Shown: in pieces, positions 54,819-64,000 of the stretch | Layout: each line of letters starts with the position of its first letter | How positions within the stretch are numbered: position 1 is the stretch's first letter | NCBI GenBank assembly: GCA_029378245.1 | Contig: JARKIF010000002.1 | Coordinates: forward strand, 2,914,001 to 2,978,000 | From: Roridomyces roridus | Lineage: Eukaryota > Basidiomycota > Agaricomycetes > Agaricales > Mycenaceae | Reading direction: 5' to 3' | DNA length: 64,000 bases | Notes under the pieces: generated by a model | Databases searched by the model: none | The model's input: the letters and a program-made list of their open reading frames with translations, nothing else | What the model was told of the DNA's origin: nothing | Position numbers and translations under genes: made by a program

Positions 54819-55973
54819 CTAGAGTTTCGCCTCCGCAGGCACCTGCTCCGACGGGCGAGAGCAATGCGCTTCAATGAATGCTATGACATCGTCCATCGTC
54901 TTTTCCCTGAAATCCGGTTCTTGCAAGACCTCGTGGAACGCGTCCGGGAACGTGATGATGTTTTTGTCGTCCGCCACAATTCTGTCGTGGAATTGTTGAG
55001 ATGCGGTGTGCGACGTGACCTGGTCTTGCGTCCCGTGCACAATCAAGAGCTATGTGAAAGTCAGGGTTGTTGTAGGGAAAGAGAGTGCTACTCACAGGCA
55101 AGGATTTGGGCCATTCCTTGTACAATCCACGATGGAGCTCATCACCCTGGGTCACGCCTATCAGCTGGTGATATCCAAAGCGACGCGAACACGAACCCAG
55201 CTGAGCATGTCCCCAACACCGCGAAGGGTTCCCTTTAACTTGCAGAGTGGGTCTCTGCGGCACATATCGTTGTATTTGGCATCGTGTGAGAGATCCTACT
55301 GACGGCTTCAATGTATCCTCAAAAAGACGATGGATGGTGAACTGACCTCGTAATTCACGGGCGCGGGGATGACAATGTCCGGAAGGGCGACGCCCACGAA
55401 TCCACCGAACCCGCGGGCAATCTTTGAAGCCGGTTTGGTTTGCTGGATCAGAGGACTGAACCCAACGACGCCAGAGAGTGCAGACAACGCGTCTGGCGAG
55501 CGACGGACAGAGAAGTTGAGAACCTCGCCCCCACCCATCGAATGTCCGCATAGGAATACAGGCAGTCCCGGAAATTCCTTGGACGCGTGTTCGATAGCCC
55601 ACTTGACCTTGAGACGCGTGTAAGAGGCAATGTGTGGGGATACATGGATAAGCCTCACATCGTTCATTTGCTCCTCACCAGAAAACTTGCCATACGAGCT
55701 TGTCTTGCTCTTGTTCTTGAGGTCCAGCGCGGTTTGTCCAAAGCCACGCTGGTCATAGGTGAATACGTTCACTCCGCGCGCTGCAAACTGGGCGTGGCTT
55801 TCGGTGTAGCGCCCAACGTGCTCGGCGAAGCCATGAATGAAAATAACGACGGCTTTGGACGCGGCGGGCGGTGCAAGGTAGGTTCGCGTGTAGAAGTTGG
55901 TGGACTGAGGACCGGTGAGCCACTTTTCGGCGTAATCGTTCGAGGTTAGGTCCGAGAGTTGATGGAGAGGCAT
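54819..55973 (-). CDS. YJU3: Monoacylglycerol lipase (serine hydrolase, YJU3-like)
   Basis: Alpha/beta hydrolase of the S33/Hydrolase_4 type: IFIHGFAEHVGRY, FTYDQRGFGQTAL, the nucleophile elbow CGHSMGGGE, then LIVHGTQDQVTS (catalytic Asp) and FPDAFHEVLQEPD (catalytic His). The spacing and HGxxEHxGRY motif are those of monoacylglycerol lipases, which release fatty acid and glycerol at lipid droplets or the endoplasmic reticulum. Three introns. The gene ends 44 bp from the convergent clathrin light chain gene. The N-terminus MPLHQLSDLTSNDYAEKWL has no targeting signal. Confidence 0.9.
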
Positions 55974-56535
55974 TTGGTATCAGGTGATTGGCGCCGCCTT
56001 GTGAGTATGGGTACGAGGAGGTGCGAGCGAGGAACGAGCCAAGAACTGGCAGCAGTTGAATAGTGGAAGACAAAGCGCGGGGCGGGACCCGGATCAACAG
56101 CTGACATCATCCCGACGCGCGTCGCTTATTACGTGTGCTCTCAACTTGTTCTCGACCGCCATCGTCGCGTCGCGTCGGTCACATTTTCGCGCTTCATTGC
56201 ACCAATGCACGCGCCTTTCTACGTTCGCCATCCATTCTTGTACGGATGGAAATTTGTTGTGTCTCATTTTTCCTTGTAGAGTATAGGATTTTTTGGCTCC
56301 TCCCATCTCTTCCGGACGCATCATCTTCTCTCCCTCGGCACTCTTCGTACACCTACTCACTCCTGATTTTCCAGATACAACCACCAACCAGCGCGCGACG
56401 GAGTTATCTTATCATACCGGCATGCATCACGTCCCTAAGTAGTCAACGTTGTTTCGTGTTTGCCATCACCGTGATCGTACGCGCTCTCGCGCTCGTCGTC
56501 TACGATTGTCTGGCGACAGGCTACATCCCACGCTG
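55974..56535. promoter_or_regulatory. Divergent intergenic region
   Basis: It lies between the monoacylglycerol lipase gene and the LRR/F-box-type gene. Pyrimidine-rich stretches occur on the plus strand; no supported ORF. Confidence 0.5.
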
Positions 56536-58381
56536 ATGTCGTCCACCGTGAAGCCCCGAACTCGCCATGCTCATGCTCGGGCAGCTCAGCGACTGGAGAC
56601 GAGGCTGGAGGCCTACGACCGGACGGACCCCTTCCAGGCATTCAATGTCTTGCTCAAACTACTCGGCAATCTACCTTCGCGAATCGGTGGCTGCGCGTTC
56701 AGGCTGACGCCCGAGGAACACAGATTATCCCTTCATTTACTCAATATCGTCGAGCCTTTCGTTGGTCTAGCACCCTCTCGACGCACTATCACGCGTCAAC
56801 CGACGGAAATTTTGGACAATATCGCGTTCTGTGTCGATTCAAAGCGGGATCTGCTGTCTCTCGCTTTGTCTTGCCAGAGAATGCACGACATTGTCATTCC
56901 GCGCCACTTTCATTACCGCCACATTCGTTGCAAGATCAGCTCGTTAAGTGTATGGAACCATGTACGTGCAAAATATTCCGAAATGATTTGTCTGAACCCT
57001 CTCTAGCTTCGAATCCACCGTGGGCTCGCTAGAAATGTGCGGCGCTTGGAGGTATTAGATGAGCGCGCCGCCAGCACTGAGTTGCGCATACCCGGAGACA
57101 TACTCACCACGGACACTGACATGGACTCCACGGACGACGAACTTGGCATGCACCAGAAACAAGAGCGTTTCCTCATCAGTGCTCTCGGCAAAATGACCAG
57201 TCTGACAAGCTTCACCTGGTCCTGCAATCACTCGCCGATCAGCATTGACAACATATGGCCCACCCTTCTCAAATGCACCAGCCTCCAAGAAGTCGACATC
57301 AGCGATAATCTGGCCTTCTCGAATGCCGAGCTGGATGAGACTGATGCCGGCTCGGCCAAGTCTCGCGCCGTTGTGGTAAACAGATTGATACAACAGCACG
57401 AACCCAACTGAATTCATTCTGCAGCTTCCGCATCTCAAGACTGTCGCTGTTCGATCGACCAAACATGCTTATGGGTCCAAGAAGCATCCGGTGCTCACCC
57501 GCATCGGTGGCATGCTGACGCACTGCCCTAATTTGGAGGCCCTGGAGATAGCTTATGCGCAGGCACGTAGCGTCCCCGCTACGCACCCGATTGCGGACGA
57601 GTTGCTTCTGTACAGCCGTTTCCCGCGGCTTACCTCCCTCGCGCTCACAAACTTGCGCTGCACCATACCTGACGCTCCCGCCACATTCTTGGCCAGCCAT
57701 GCCCACATTACTAGTCTTCGGCTGGACCTTGGCGCTTCGACCCGCTTAGATTTGCCACCCAATACACTTCCCTCCCTACGGGAGCTGCACTGCAGCCGCG
57801 ACCTGGCCACCGCGATCCTCTCCTGCACGGTGGACAATCCGCGACCTCTCGAAACTCTCACAGGCATGCGCCTTGCGGGAACGGGCACGAGTGCCGACCA
57901 ACTCTTTCTCTCGAGCCTGCGACGCTATGGAACAGGCGTGCGCCGTATCGAGCTTGCAGGATGGAGCGAGATGGAGGATATTCGGCGCCTTGCAGAGGCA
58001 GCTCCGAACCTCGTCTGGCTCGACGTCGGGAAGAAGGGTGCAGCGGGAGCAGGAGCCTTGTCGCGCGGTCCACCAGTGAGCAATGCCGCCGAATGGGCGC
58101 TGCTACTTGCTGGTATGCCTGAGCTTGCGACGTTCCACGGCGTCCGGTTCTTCTACGAAGTATCAGCGGGGGCCACCGCGGGGGGTGGAACAATGGCTGA
58201 TCGAAGTCGGGTGCGCAAGAACGATGAAGTGGCGGGGGTGCTTGCTTGGAAGTGCGTCAAGTTGAGGAGGGTAGACCATTGGGAAGAGGGTGGTGGCAAG
58301 GTAGTGGTGTTGGTTCGTGATGGCGAGAGGGAGCGTGCTGGGGAGAAGGTAAGGTGGGAGGTCAGACGTGTCAAGACTTGA
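56536..58381 (+). CDS. F-box/LRR-type protein
   Basis: After a basic N-terminus (MSSTVKPRTRHAHARAAQ), the segment RQPTEILDNIAFCVDSKRDLLSLALSCQRMHDIVIPRHFHYRHI is a recognisable F-box-type motif (P.EIL..I......LL.L.L.C). Leucine-rich repeats follow (LARNVRRLEVLDE, MTSLTSFTWSCN, CTSLQEVDISDN, LPHLKTVAVRS, CPNLEALEIAY, FPRLTSLALTNL). Basidiomycetes carry many such proteins, thought to be substrate receptors of SCF ubiquitin ligases, with an unknown target here. Two introns are visible (56959-57006 and near 57375-57424). The Gly-rich C-terminal part (near 58180) is likely disordered. Confidence 0.75.
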
Positions 58382-58654
58382 GATATATGTTCTTTCAAAA
58401 CGGACTCTTAGTAGCATCTATACCCTCAGGCCCGAGTAAAACAAATAACGTTGTGCTTCAGAACCATTCCGGCGTTCCGCCTTGCCCCTTGACCACATTT
58501 TTTTCTGTACTCGTCCCTTTTGCGGAGCCAGAAACTTACCGAATGCGGAGCGCTCTCGTCGCATGCTGCGCAGTGACGCGTCCACGCGCGTAAGTGAATA
58601 GTAATAGCAACTTACTGGCACACTGGTGACTGAGACATCTAACCTTCAACCGTC
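58382..58654. other. Intergenic region
   Basis: Nothing recognised. It should hold the 3' end of the LRR gene and the promoter of the next gene. Confidence 0.4.
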
Positions 58655-60337
58655 ATGTCTCTCCCAGACGTTCTCGTTCTCGGGGCAACAGGTACCTCTC
58701 TTCCTGGACTCAAACCATCACTAAACCCCGTAGGATACACCGGCCGGCTTGCTGTGCGATACCTCACCCAAAATCACCGAGATGCTTCGGCTTTCACAGT
58801 GACGCTGGGGGCCCGATCCAAGTCTCGTCTCGATGCGCTGGCCGCTGAATTGAAGCTCGGAAGCGACGTGCGTCGTCTGGTCGTCGATGTTACGAGTCCG
58901 GAGCAGGTCGAGGCCGCTGTCGCAGGCCGGGCTGTTGTGCTCAACGCTGTCGGACCCTTTTGGATTTGGGGCACCCCTGTTGTTGAGTCGGTCCTTTTTC
59001 TCTGCAATCCTTCTCCTTTTTGAACGTTTTCAGGGCCTGTGTGAATCAGGGTGTTCACTGTATGGCTCCAGCTTTCCGGTCGATGTTATGCTCAAATTTT
59101 GTTCAGACGTCGACCTCACAGGCGAGACGCCATGGATCAAGAAAATTATAACGAGGTCTGTGAACGTTGCAACCTCCCGTGGCGGCGCGCTGACCAACTG
59201 TTTTCACAGATTTCACTACACTGCGGCCAAGACCGGCGCCATCATAGTCCCCTCATGCGGATTCGACTCGGTGCCGGCGGATTTGACCACATACCTCTCG
59301 AGCAAAGTCCTGCGTAACATGGCAGGCGGCCCAGTGGACATAACCTCATCAGTATCCGCCTATCTACTTCGAGGAGGATTTTCCGGGGGCAGTATAGCAA
59401 CAGGCATCACCGAAATTGAACAAGTTCCTGCGAATGAAAAGAACATGTCCAAGCAGGATTGGTCTTTGAGCCCAGGTAGTCTACCCTTCAACCCGTAAAT
59501 CACATTTAGTGACATTCGTCCAGTTGTTGGTCTTCCATCGCCCAAGCCACGCCTGGTCTACAGCCTCACCCACCCTGACACGGGCAAATCGCTCGTGGGC
59601 TCGTTTTTCTTCATGTTACCCGCCAACCGCGCCATTGTGCAGCGCTCCTGGGGTCTCTTCGAGGAGGCTGCACGAGACGACCCGACCCACACGCGCTATG
59701 GACCGTCATTTACGTATGACGAGCTCTTCGTCACATCTGGGTCGATGAGTGCGCTCTTTATGACACTCGGCATGGCCGTGACAGCTAGCCTCATGCTCCT
59801 GTCGCCGGTTCGTTCCCCTACATTCTGCCTCGAACTACATTCATCCTCGCTCAGGTCCGATGGTTCCTCAAAAACTTCGTGCTGCCCAAGGCGGGACAGG
59901 GTCCATCCGAGTCGTACGTTGTCCATTCACTCTCAAATTCACATATCTGAAGCACGGTGGCCAGTATGCTGAAAAAAGGACGCATGGAGGTCACGAACGT
60001 TACGACGGCCGTCGCTTCCTCGTTGTCACGTCCCGTCCAGGCGAAAACCGTCATGATCGGAAATGAGGACCCTGGGTACGCCCTCGCTGCTGGTACGCTT
60101 CACTTCTTGAAAGCCAGCACGTTCGCTCAACGACTTGTAGTCATGGTGTCCGAAGCGGCGTTGGCGTTAGCACTCGACAAGGATACTTTACCGGCTCTGG
60201 CGCAATGCGGTGGTGTGCTGACGCCCGCGACAGCGCTGGGGGATGTCCTCGTCGAGCGTCTGGAGGCGAGCGGCCGGATCAAGTTTGAGAGCACCACCGT
60301 CTCTGCAAGGGGACCTGAAGGGAAGAAGACAGTTTGA
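58655..60337 (+). CDS. Saccharopine dehydrogenase-like oxidoreductase (trans-acting enoyl reductase-type)
   Basis: The N-terminal Rossmann fold is split by an intron: MSLPDVLVLGATG joins YTGRLAVRYL, giving GATGYTG, the NAD(P)-binding loop. Then VTLGARSKSRLDALAAEL, VLNAVGPFWIWGTPVVE, VDLTGETPW and IVPSCGFDSVPADLTTYL follow. These motifs define the SCCPDH/YNR-type group rather than true lysine-pathway saccharopine dehydrogenase. A hydrophobic helix (SALFMTLGMAVTASLMLLSP, near 59750) suggests lipid-droplet or membrane association. The C-terminal part has EDPGYALAAGTLHF and GVLTPATALGDVLVERL. Six introns. The substrate is unknown. Confidence 0.87.
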
Positions 60338-60457
60338 GAACCTTCTCGACCGTCCCATTACTGATCTCTCGGTCCCAAATACGATACTTAATGGATACTC
60401 ATACATTCAATGGATTATTTGTCAACACGGAAAGGGTGTGCTACGCAATGGTTTCGT

Positions 60458-61558
60458 TCACAGATCATTCTTCAACTCGCTCCAGGGAGGGAGGTCGAAG
60501 TAACTCGGCAATTGTTCCCAAACCCTCTGGCGCCCGGCCTCCATGGCCTCCTTGGCCGATTTCTGACATGTGGTGCATCCCGGAAGCTCTGCGAGGGCGT
60601 GGACCGGAGCCAATGCGCGAAGTCTCAAGTCATCCAGATACTTTGTCAAGTGTTCCGCCCTCTGCAAATTGCATTTGGCGAGAGTGGTGCATCTGTCTGA
60701 ACCAATCCGGAGCCAGCCAAAAGTGTAGCCTTCTTTTGCTTGCTCTCTTAGAAGATTCGTGTGGCCTGAGACGCACCGAGCCTGGTCAGTGTGCGAAAGT
60801 GTGGCCTCACTCCCGTCACCCCGAGGTATGCCATCGAAAAGACGACTCTGATTTATAGATGTCAATTTGTATCCGTTCATGCGTGAAACAGGATCGGACT
60901 CACAACGCAAGTCCCATAGTTCAAGACAGTGGCACGGTAATACGCGCAAGGAAGGGCCGTCAATATGTGTTCTCCCTCGCCAGAGAAAGGACGTCATTGA
61001 AAAACCCGTCCAAGGGTCCGGGCCCCATGCGTTTTGGCTTGTACACCAAGTGAGAGCCTCTTCTCTCATGCAGTAAATCAAAGTCTGCAAGCGTCGCTGG
61101 GTTTTCCGCGACGAGACGCTCTACTGCTAAATCGAGTAGATGGCGAATTTCGTACTTGCGACCAAGCCGTATGAGAGCAGCGACGGCTGGAAACGGGAGC
61201 ATTTCTTGTACCATGAAGACACTGCGCAGGGCTCGTCAGGTTGTAATACAACATGAAAGAAAACTGTCGCGCACGGATCGTATAGAGCTTCCAAAAGGTG
61301 TCGAACGTCTTCAGCCGAATCTTGAACCTGGATTATGGGACAATTCTCGACACTAGGTTGATCGGCTGGCTGAGGGAGAGCCTCGAGATCGCGAAAGAAA
61401 GATGAATTCTTGGCTAGTACGCTCCAATGGACGCGAAATTGGGTGTTTTGAGCCTGCAGAATCACGCTCCCGTCTTTATACCAGACATTTGAGCGGACTA
61501 TGGACGCGTTTTCAGTCCGTTGGCGTTTGGTTGGCGGGGACTCGGGATCAGAGGACAT
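60458..61558 (-). CDS. BTB/POZ-domain protein
   Basis: The N-terminus (MSSDPESPPTKRQRTENA) is followed by the BTB fold typical of agaricomycete families: NVWYKDGSVILQAQNTQFRVHWSVLAKNSSFFRDLE, CPIIQVQDSAEDVRHLLEALYDP, then helices FPAVAALIRLGRKYEIRHLLDLAVERL. The C-terminal region (QRAEHLTKYLDDLRLRALAPV, CTTCQKSAKEAMEAGRQRVWEQLPSYFDLPPW) is also characteristic of this expanded family. Such proteins are probably cullin-3 adaptors or transcription-linked factors; the role is unknown. Three or four introns. Confidence 0.82.
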
Positions 61559-61950
61559 GATGGGAGGAAGAAACTTCGAATATTCGAATCTGATAACGAC
61601 TGATCTCTTATTGCACGAATGTCGACAAGAGGAACACTCAGATTTCTACTGGCTAAAGAATTCTGCGAAGTACTTGGAGTGTAGATACTAGTAGGTAAGT
61701 AACGTTTGCTGTATGGTAGGTATCGTTATGTGTGACGCGCGCTGGCTAAACTACAGTATCTAGATCCCTTGAGCCCGGACGCGCTCTTGGATCCTCCCTC
61801 TCCGTGTCTTCTTCATCTTCCAAACCCCTCAACTCAGCCTACATGTAGCTAACTACCAACCCAATCCAACTCCATCGAGGACGACGTTGAAGGCGCCGTC
61901 GAGAGAGGGCAGCGAACCTCGGCGCATCTTGCGGAATAACTGTGGACCGA

Positions 61951-61969
61951 GAGAGAGAGAGAGAGAGAT
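61951..61969. repeat. (GA)n microsatellite inside element copy C
   Basis: It corresponds to the run at 27571-27589 in copy B. Confidence 0.85.
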
Positions 61970-62496
61970 CTGAATGGGAATGAGCGAGAGAAGGAGGTGG
62001 GAAACGACGAGACTCACCAGTGACGACCGAACCCATGCGGCCCTCTTGCAGTCTTGAAGCCTTCTCGAGGAGTCGGGACCTCCGTACCAGCGGCGAGCAC
62101 TTGGACGCGGCGGGGTTTCTGTCCTAGGCGGGCGAGTCAGCGAGAGGAAAGGGGAGGGGATAGTGGATCGCACGAAGACACGACGACGAGGCTGCAACAG
62201 CGAGTTAGTCAATGGCGAGGTGAAGAAACGCTGGGAACTCACTGAGATGATCCACCACATCGCTAGTGCCGGAGGATGGCCCCCACTCGCCGGTGGTGCC
62301 AGGGTGCGTTGGTGATAGATTTAGGGTGTTGGGCGCACTCGCTGGGGTCGGCGGCTGGTGTAGCTTCATCTTCTCCTGGCTGGTGCAGTCGCTGTAGAGG
62401 ATGTGAGTGAACGGCGAGGTGGAAATGGCAAGCGACGTACCTCCCCTGGGGGAGCAACTGGTGGTAACGAAGAAAGAGAGGTTGTGGGTCGGCTGG

Positions 62497-62504
62497 TTTT
62501 TATA
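62497..62504 (-). promoter_or_regulatory. TATA box of element copy C
   Basis: TATAAAAA on the minus strand at the conserved position upstream of the 5' intron. Confidence 0.55.
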
Positions 62505-62836
62505 GACGCGATCGAGTCTCCGTTCCATTTTACTCGGGAACTCGATCGAACGAGTCATATCGGCGGCGGCGGAGGCATGGTGGTCATAGCAGACGAACGG
62601 AATGACAGCCATCGGAGCACTCTCACATGTATCAGTGGCTGTGGCCACGGCGTTTCCTTGTTTGGACTTCCCGACGCCCTCTTTGCGCTCATCCTCGACA
62701 TTCGAGGAGCGCGCTTGCTACGTCCTCTACGATCCTCTCTCCTCGAAAGTCCCCGTTATGAGGGCTGTGTCGATCGGGCGGGTAGAAAATCACTTCCGCC
62801 TGCGAGGAGAATGTTAATTAAAATGGAGAGAAAAGG

Positions 62837-62843
62837 TATAAAA
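62837..62843 (+). promoter_or_regulatory. Second, oppositely directed TATA-like site in copy C
   Basis: TATAAAA on the plus strand. It precedes ATG 62908 (MRHDEARQ) with a gtgcgt donor after eight codons and an acceptor at 62976. With the minus-strand TATA box this makes a bidirectional promoter layout. Confidence 0.4.
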
Positions 62844-63497
62844 TGCAGGTGCGTAGCCTGCAATCCCCAGCCTCCTCTTCCTTCCTACCACTACCACCAT
62901 CTCTCAAAATGCGACACGACGAGGCCCGCCAGGTGCGTCCGCTCGCCGCCGTCCCGTCGGCTGATCCTTTGCAGCTCAAGACCACGGGATACTGACTTTG
63001 CTTTGCTGTCGTTGCTTTCGTTTTGCTTTCGCAGTGCTTTCGTACCATTCTCCCCCACAAGAGAGCGCGGGTCACCGGGAGACTCGCATAGCTCGCAGCC
63101 AGAGGGATGGGGTCGCACGCATGAGCCAACGCAGCCTGGCCCCTTCGATGAAACGAGGGGTCAAAGGCGGCGCGCGAGACGTGACGGTGGACCAACCCGG
63201 CCACCTTTGACCCCATTCCTCGCCAACCGACTGATGGTATGTCCTTCACTCTCTTTCAGTGCCCTTCAACTGACGACTCATCTAGACACAGACCGGGGGA
63301 GCTGTCGAGGCGCGCGGTTCCTGGGGGTGGGTTCGCAACCCTCGTGCACCCTTGTCGTGGGCCCCCAGGCTTCAGACCTTCGGGTTGACCAATAGCACGT
63401 TAAGCTTGCAGGGTTTCTTTTTTTTTTTGACGCGTAAGAGTTCATGTATTGGACGAGAATTCAATTCAAGTTATGGTGGATACGACGAATGCCCTTG

Positions 63498-63758
63498 CTA
63501 GACTTGATTCAATCGCGATGAGAAGGATGCAAGACTCGAAAGTCTCGAGACGCTGTCTGCGCTCAGTGCATCCAACACCGACTGTTCTCCTTCCGCGGTC
63601 GCTTTGTGATAGGAGAAATGGTGTTGCAACTTGAGGTACACAGCCAGAACGTTGTCGGTGAAGACAAAGAGGATGAGAGAGAGCAAAGAGAGCGCCGTGC
63701 TAACTCCATTCGGAATCGGCGCCTGCTTGCTCCCTCCATCATCGATTCTTACTTGCAT
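63498..63758 (-). CDS. Unrecognised small ORF with one membrane helix
   Basis: The ATG at 63758 opens MQVRIDDGGSKQAPIPNG, then a hydrophobic helix (ALSLLSLILFVFTDNVLAVYL) and a Ser-rich tail, 86 residues. No family, promoter or intron evidence; it may be chance or an exon of a gene beyond the right edge. Confidence 0.25.
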   Translation of the reverse strand: MQVRIDDGGSKQAPIPNGVSTALSLLSLILFVFTDNVLAVYLKLQHHFSYHKATAEGEQSVLDALSADSVSRLSSLASFSSRLNQV

Positions 63759-63784
63759 GCATCGTGTGCTCCTTTCCCTAGGGC

Positions 63785-64000
63785 CTAGGAAGCCCTCGGG
63801 ATGAACTCGGGCACAACCTTCAAGCCCGAACTTGTCTTATGAATAGTCCTCCACGCTTCCAAACAACACTTGCAGAACATGGGTGCAAAGCTATAATCGT
63901 CTGTGAAAACCCAACATAGAAGAGATCTCAACCCATCCCTTTGGCCCTGAGGAACCCCCAAACCCACGAACCAATGTATCTTTCTGGCAGTCTACCGCCG
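63785..64000 (-). CDS. Unrecognised open frame at the right edge
   Basis: The minus-strand frame reads FTDDYSFAPMFCKCCLEAWRTIHKTS and ends FIPRAS. It may be the last exon of a gene starting outside the window. A Cys pair (CKCC) is visible; no domain recognised. Confidence 0.25.

Larger units (their letters stand above)
61741..63465 (-). repeat. Dispersed element, copy C (with extra segment)
   Basis: It begins at gctggctaaactacag like copies A and B, but in unrelated flanking DNA. Near 61750-62100 it is almost base-for-base copy B; from about 62130 it shares bases with copy A instead (gagaggaaagggga, agttagtcaatggcgagg). The TATA box for the MKLHQPPTP frame is at 62497-62504. Between 62850 and 63300 it holds sequence absent from B, with its own TATA-like site and a short frame MRHDEARQ followed by a GT donor. 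Homology to B resumes at ccttcgggttgaccaata (63378) and ends with a T-run and a gttcatgtattgg motif. Confidence 0.72.

Noticed and set aside
63320..63345. T-arm-like gtgggttcgcaaccc in element copy C
   Set aside because: The loop lacks the conserved A58 position and no acceptor stem or anticodon arm fits around it.

Overview
The window looks like gene-dense nuclear DNA of a mushroom-forming basidiomycete (Agaricomycetes). Genes lie about every 2 kb on both strands. Nearly all are split by very short introns of about 45-60 nt, mostly GT-AG with a few GC-AG. Several families are typical of the group: a CYP63-like P450, a heme-thiolate peroxidase relative, BTB and F-box/LRR-type proteins and a lineage-specific 4-TM protein. 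There are no operons, ribosome binding sites, CRISPR arrays, rRNA genes or convincing tRNA genes. Exon joins were worked out by hand from reading frames and splice dinucleotides, so outer limits are firmer than individual junctions.

Layout. 1-18 kb: a PX-domain/GH18 chitinase-like gene running off the left edge, eIF4G, a TRK potassium transporter, an alpha/beta hydrolase, the kinetochore protein Mis14/Nsl1 and a 4-TM orphan. 18-28.7 kb: a large inverted duplication. Two arms of about 2.8 kb, near-identical apart from scattered substitutions, each carry an isocitrate lyase/PEP mutase-family gene (oxaloacetate acetylhydrolase-like). They face each other across a single-copy cytochrome b2-type L-lactate dehydrogenase gene. 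Outside each arm sits a copy (A, B) of a dispersed element of about 1.1-1.7 kb; a third copy (C) is at 61.7-63.5 kb.

28.9-37.7 kb: a TDP2-like phosphodiesterase, dynactin p25, a tiny secreted protein, HUB1/UBL5, a SET-domain gene followed by a tandem copy that has lost its SET domain, a third and diverged isocitrate lyase/PEP mutase paralogue with an N-terminal membrane anchor, and an NADH pyrophosphatase. 37.7-49.3 kb: a chloroperoxidase-family protein without the expected axial-Cys motif, an RTC4-domain protein, a CYP63-like P450, a coiled-coil orphan and a mitochondrial MDL1/ABCB10-type ABC exporter. 49.4-61.6 kb: a disordered orphan, the cardiolipin-pathway phosphatase GEP4, a secreted S1/P1 nuclease, clathrin light chain, monoacylglycerol lipase, an LRR/F-box-type protein, a saccharopine dehydrogenase-like oxidoreductase and a BTB protein. 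The right end holds element C and unrecognised small ORFs.

Most genes are unrelated housekeeping functions. The unusual content is structural: the inverted duplication that doubles one metabolic gene, the three mosaic element copies bordering it and elsewhere, the SET tandem with an internal deletion, and the PX-GH18 fusion. I did not find a clearly new multi-gene system. The 18-28.7 kb duplication is the best candidate for something undescribed.
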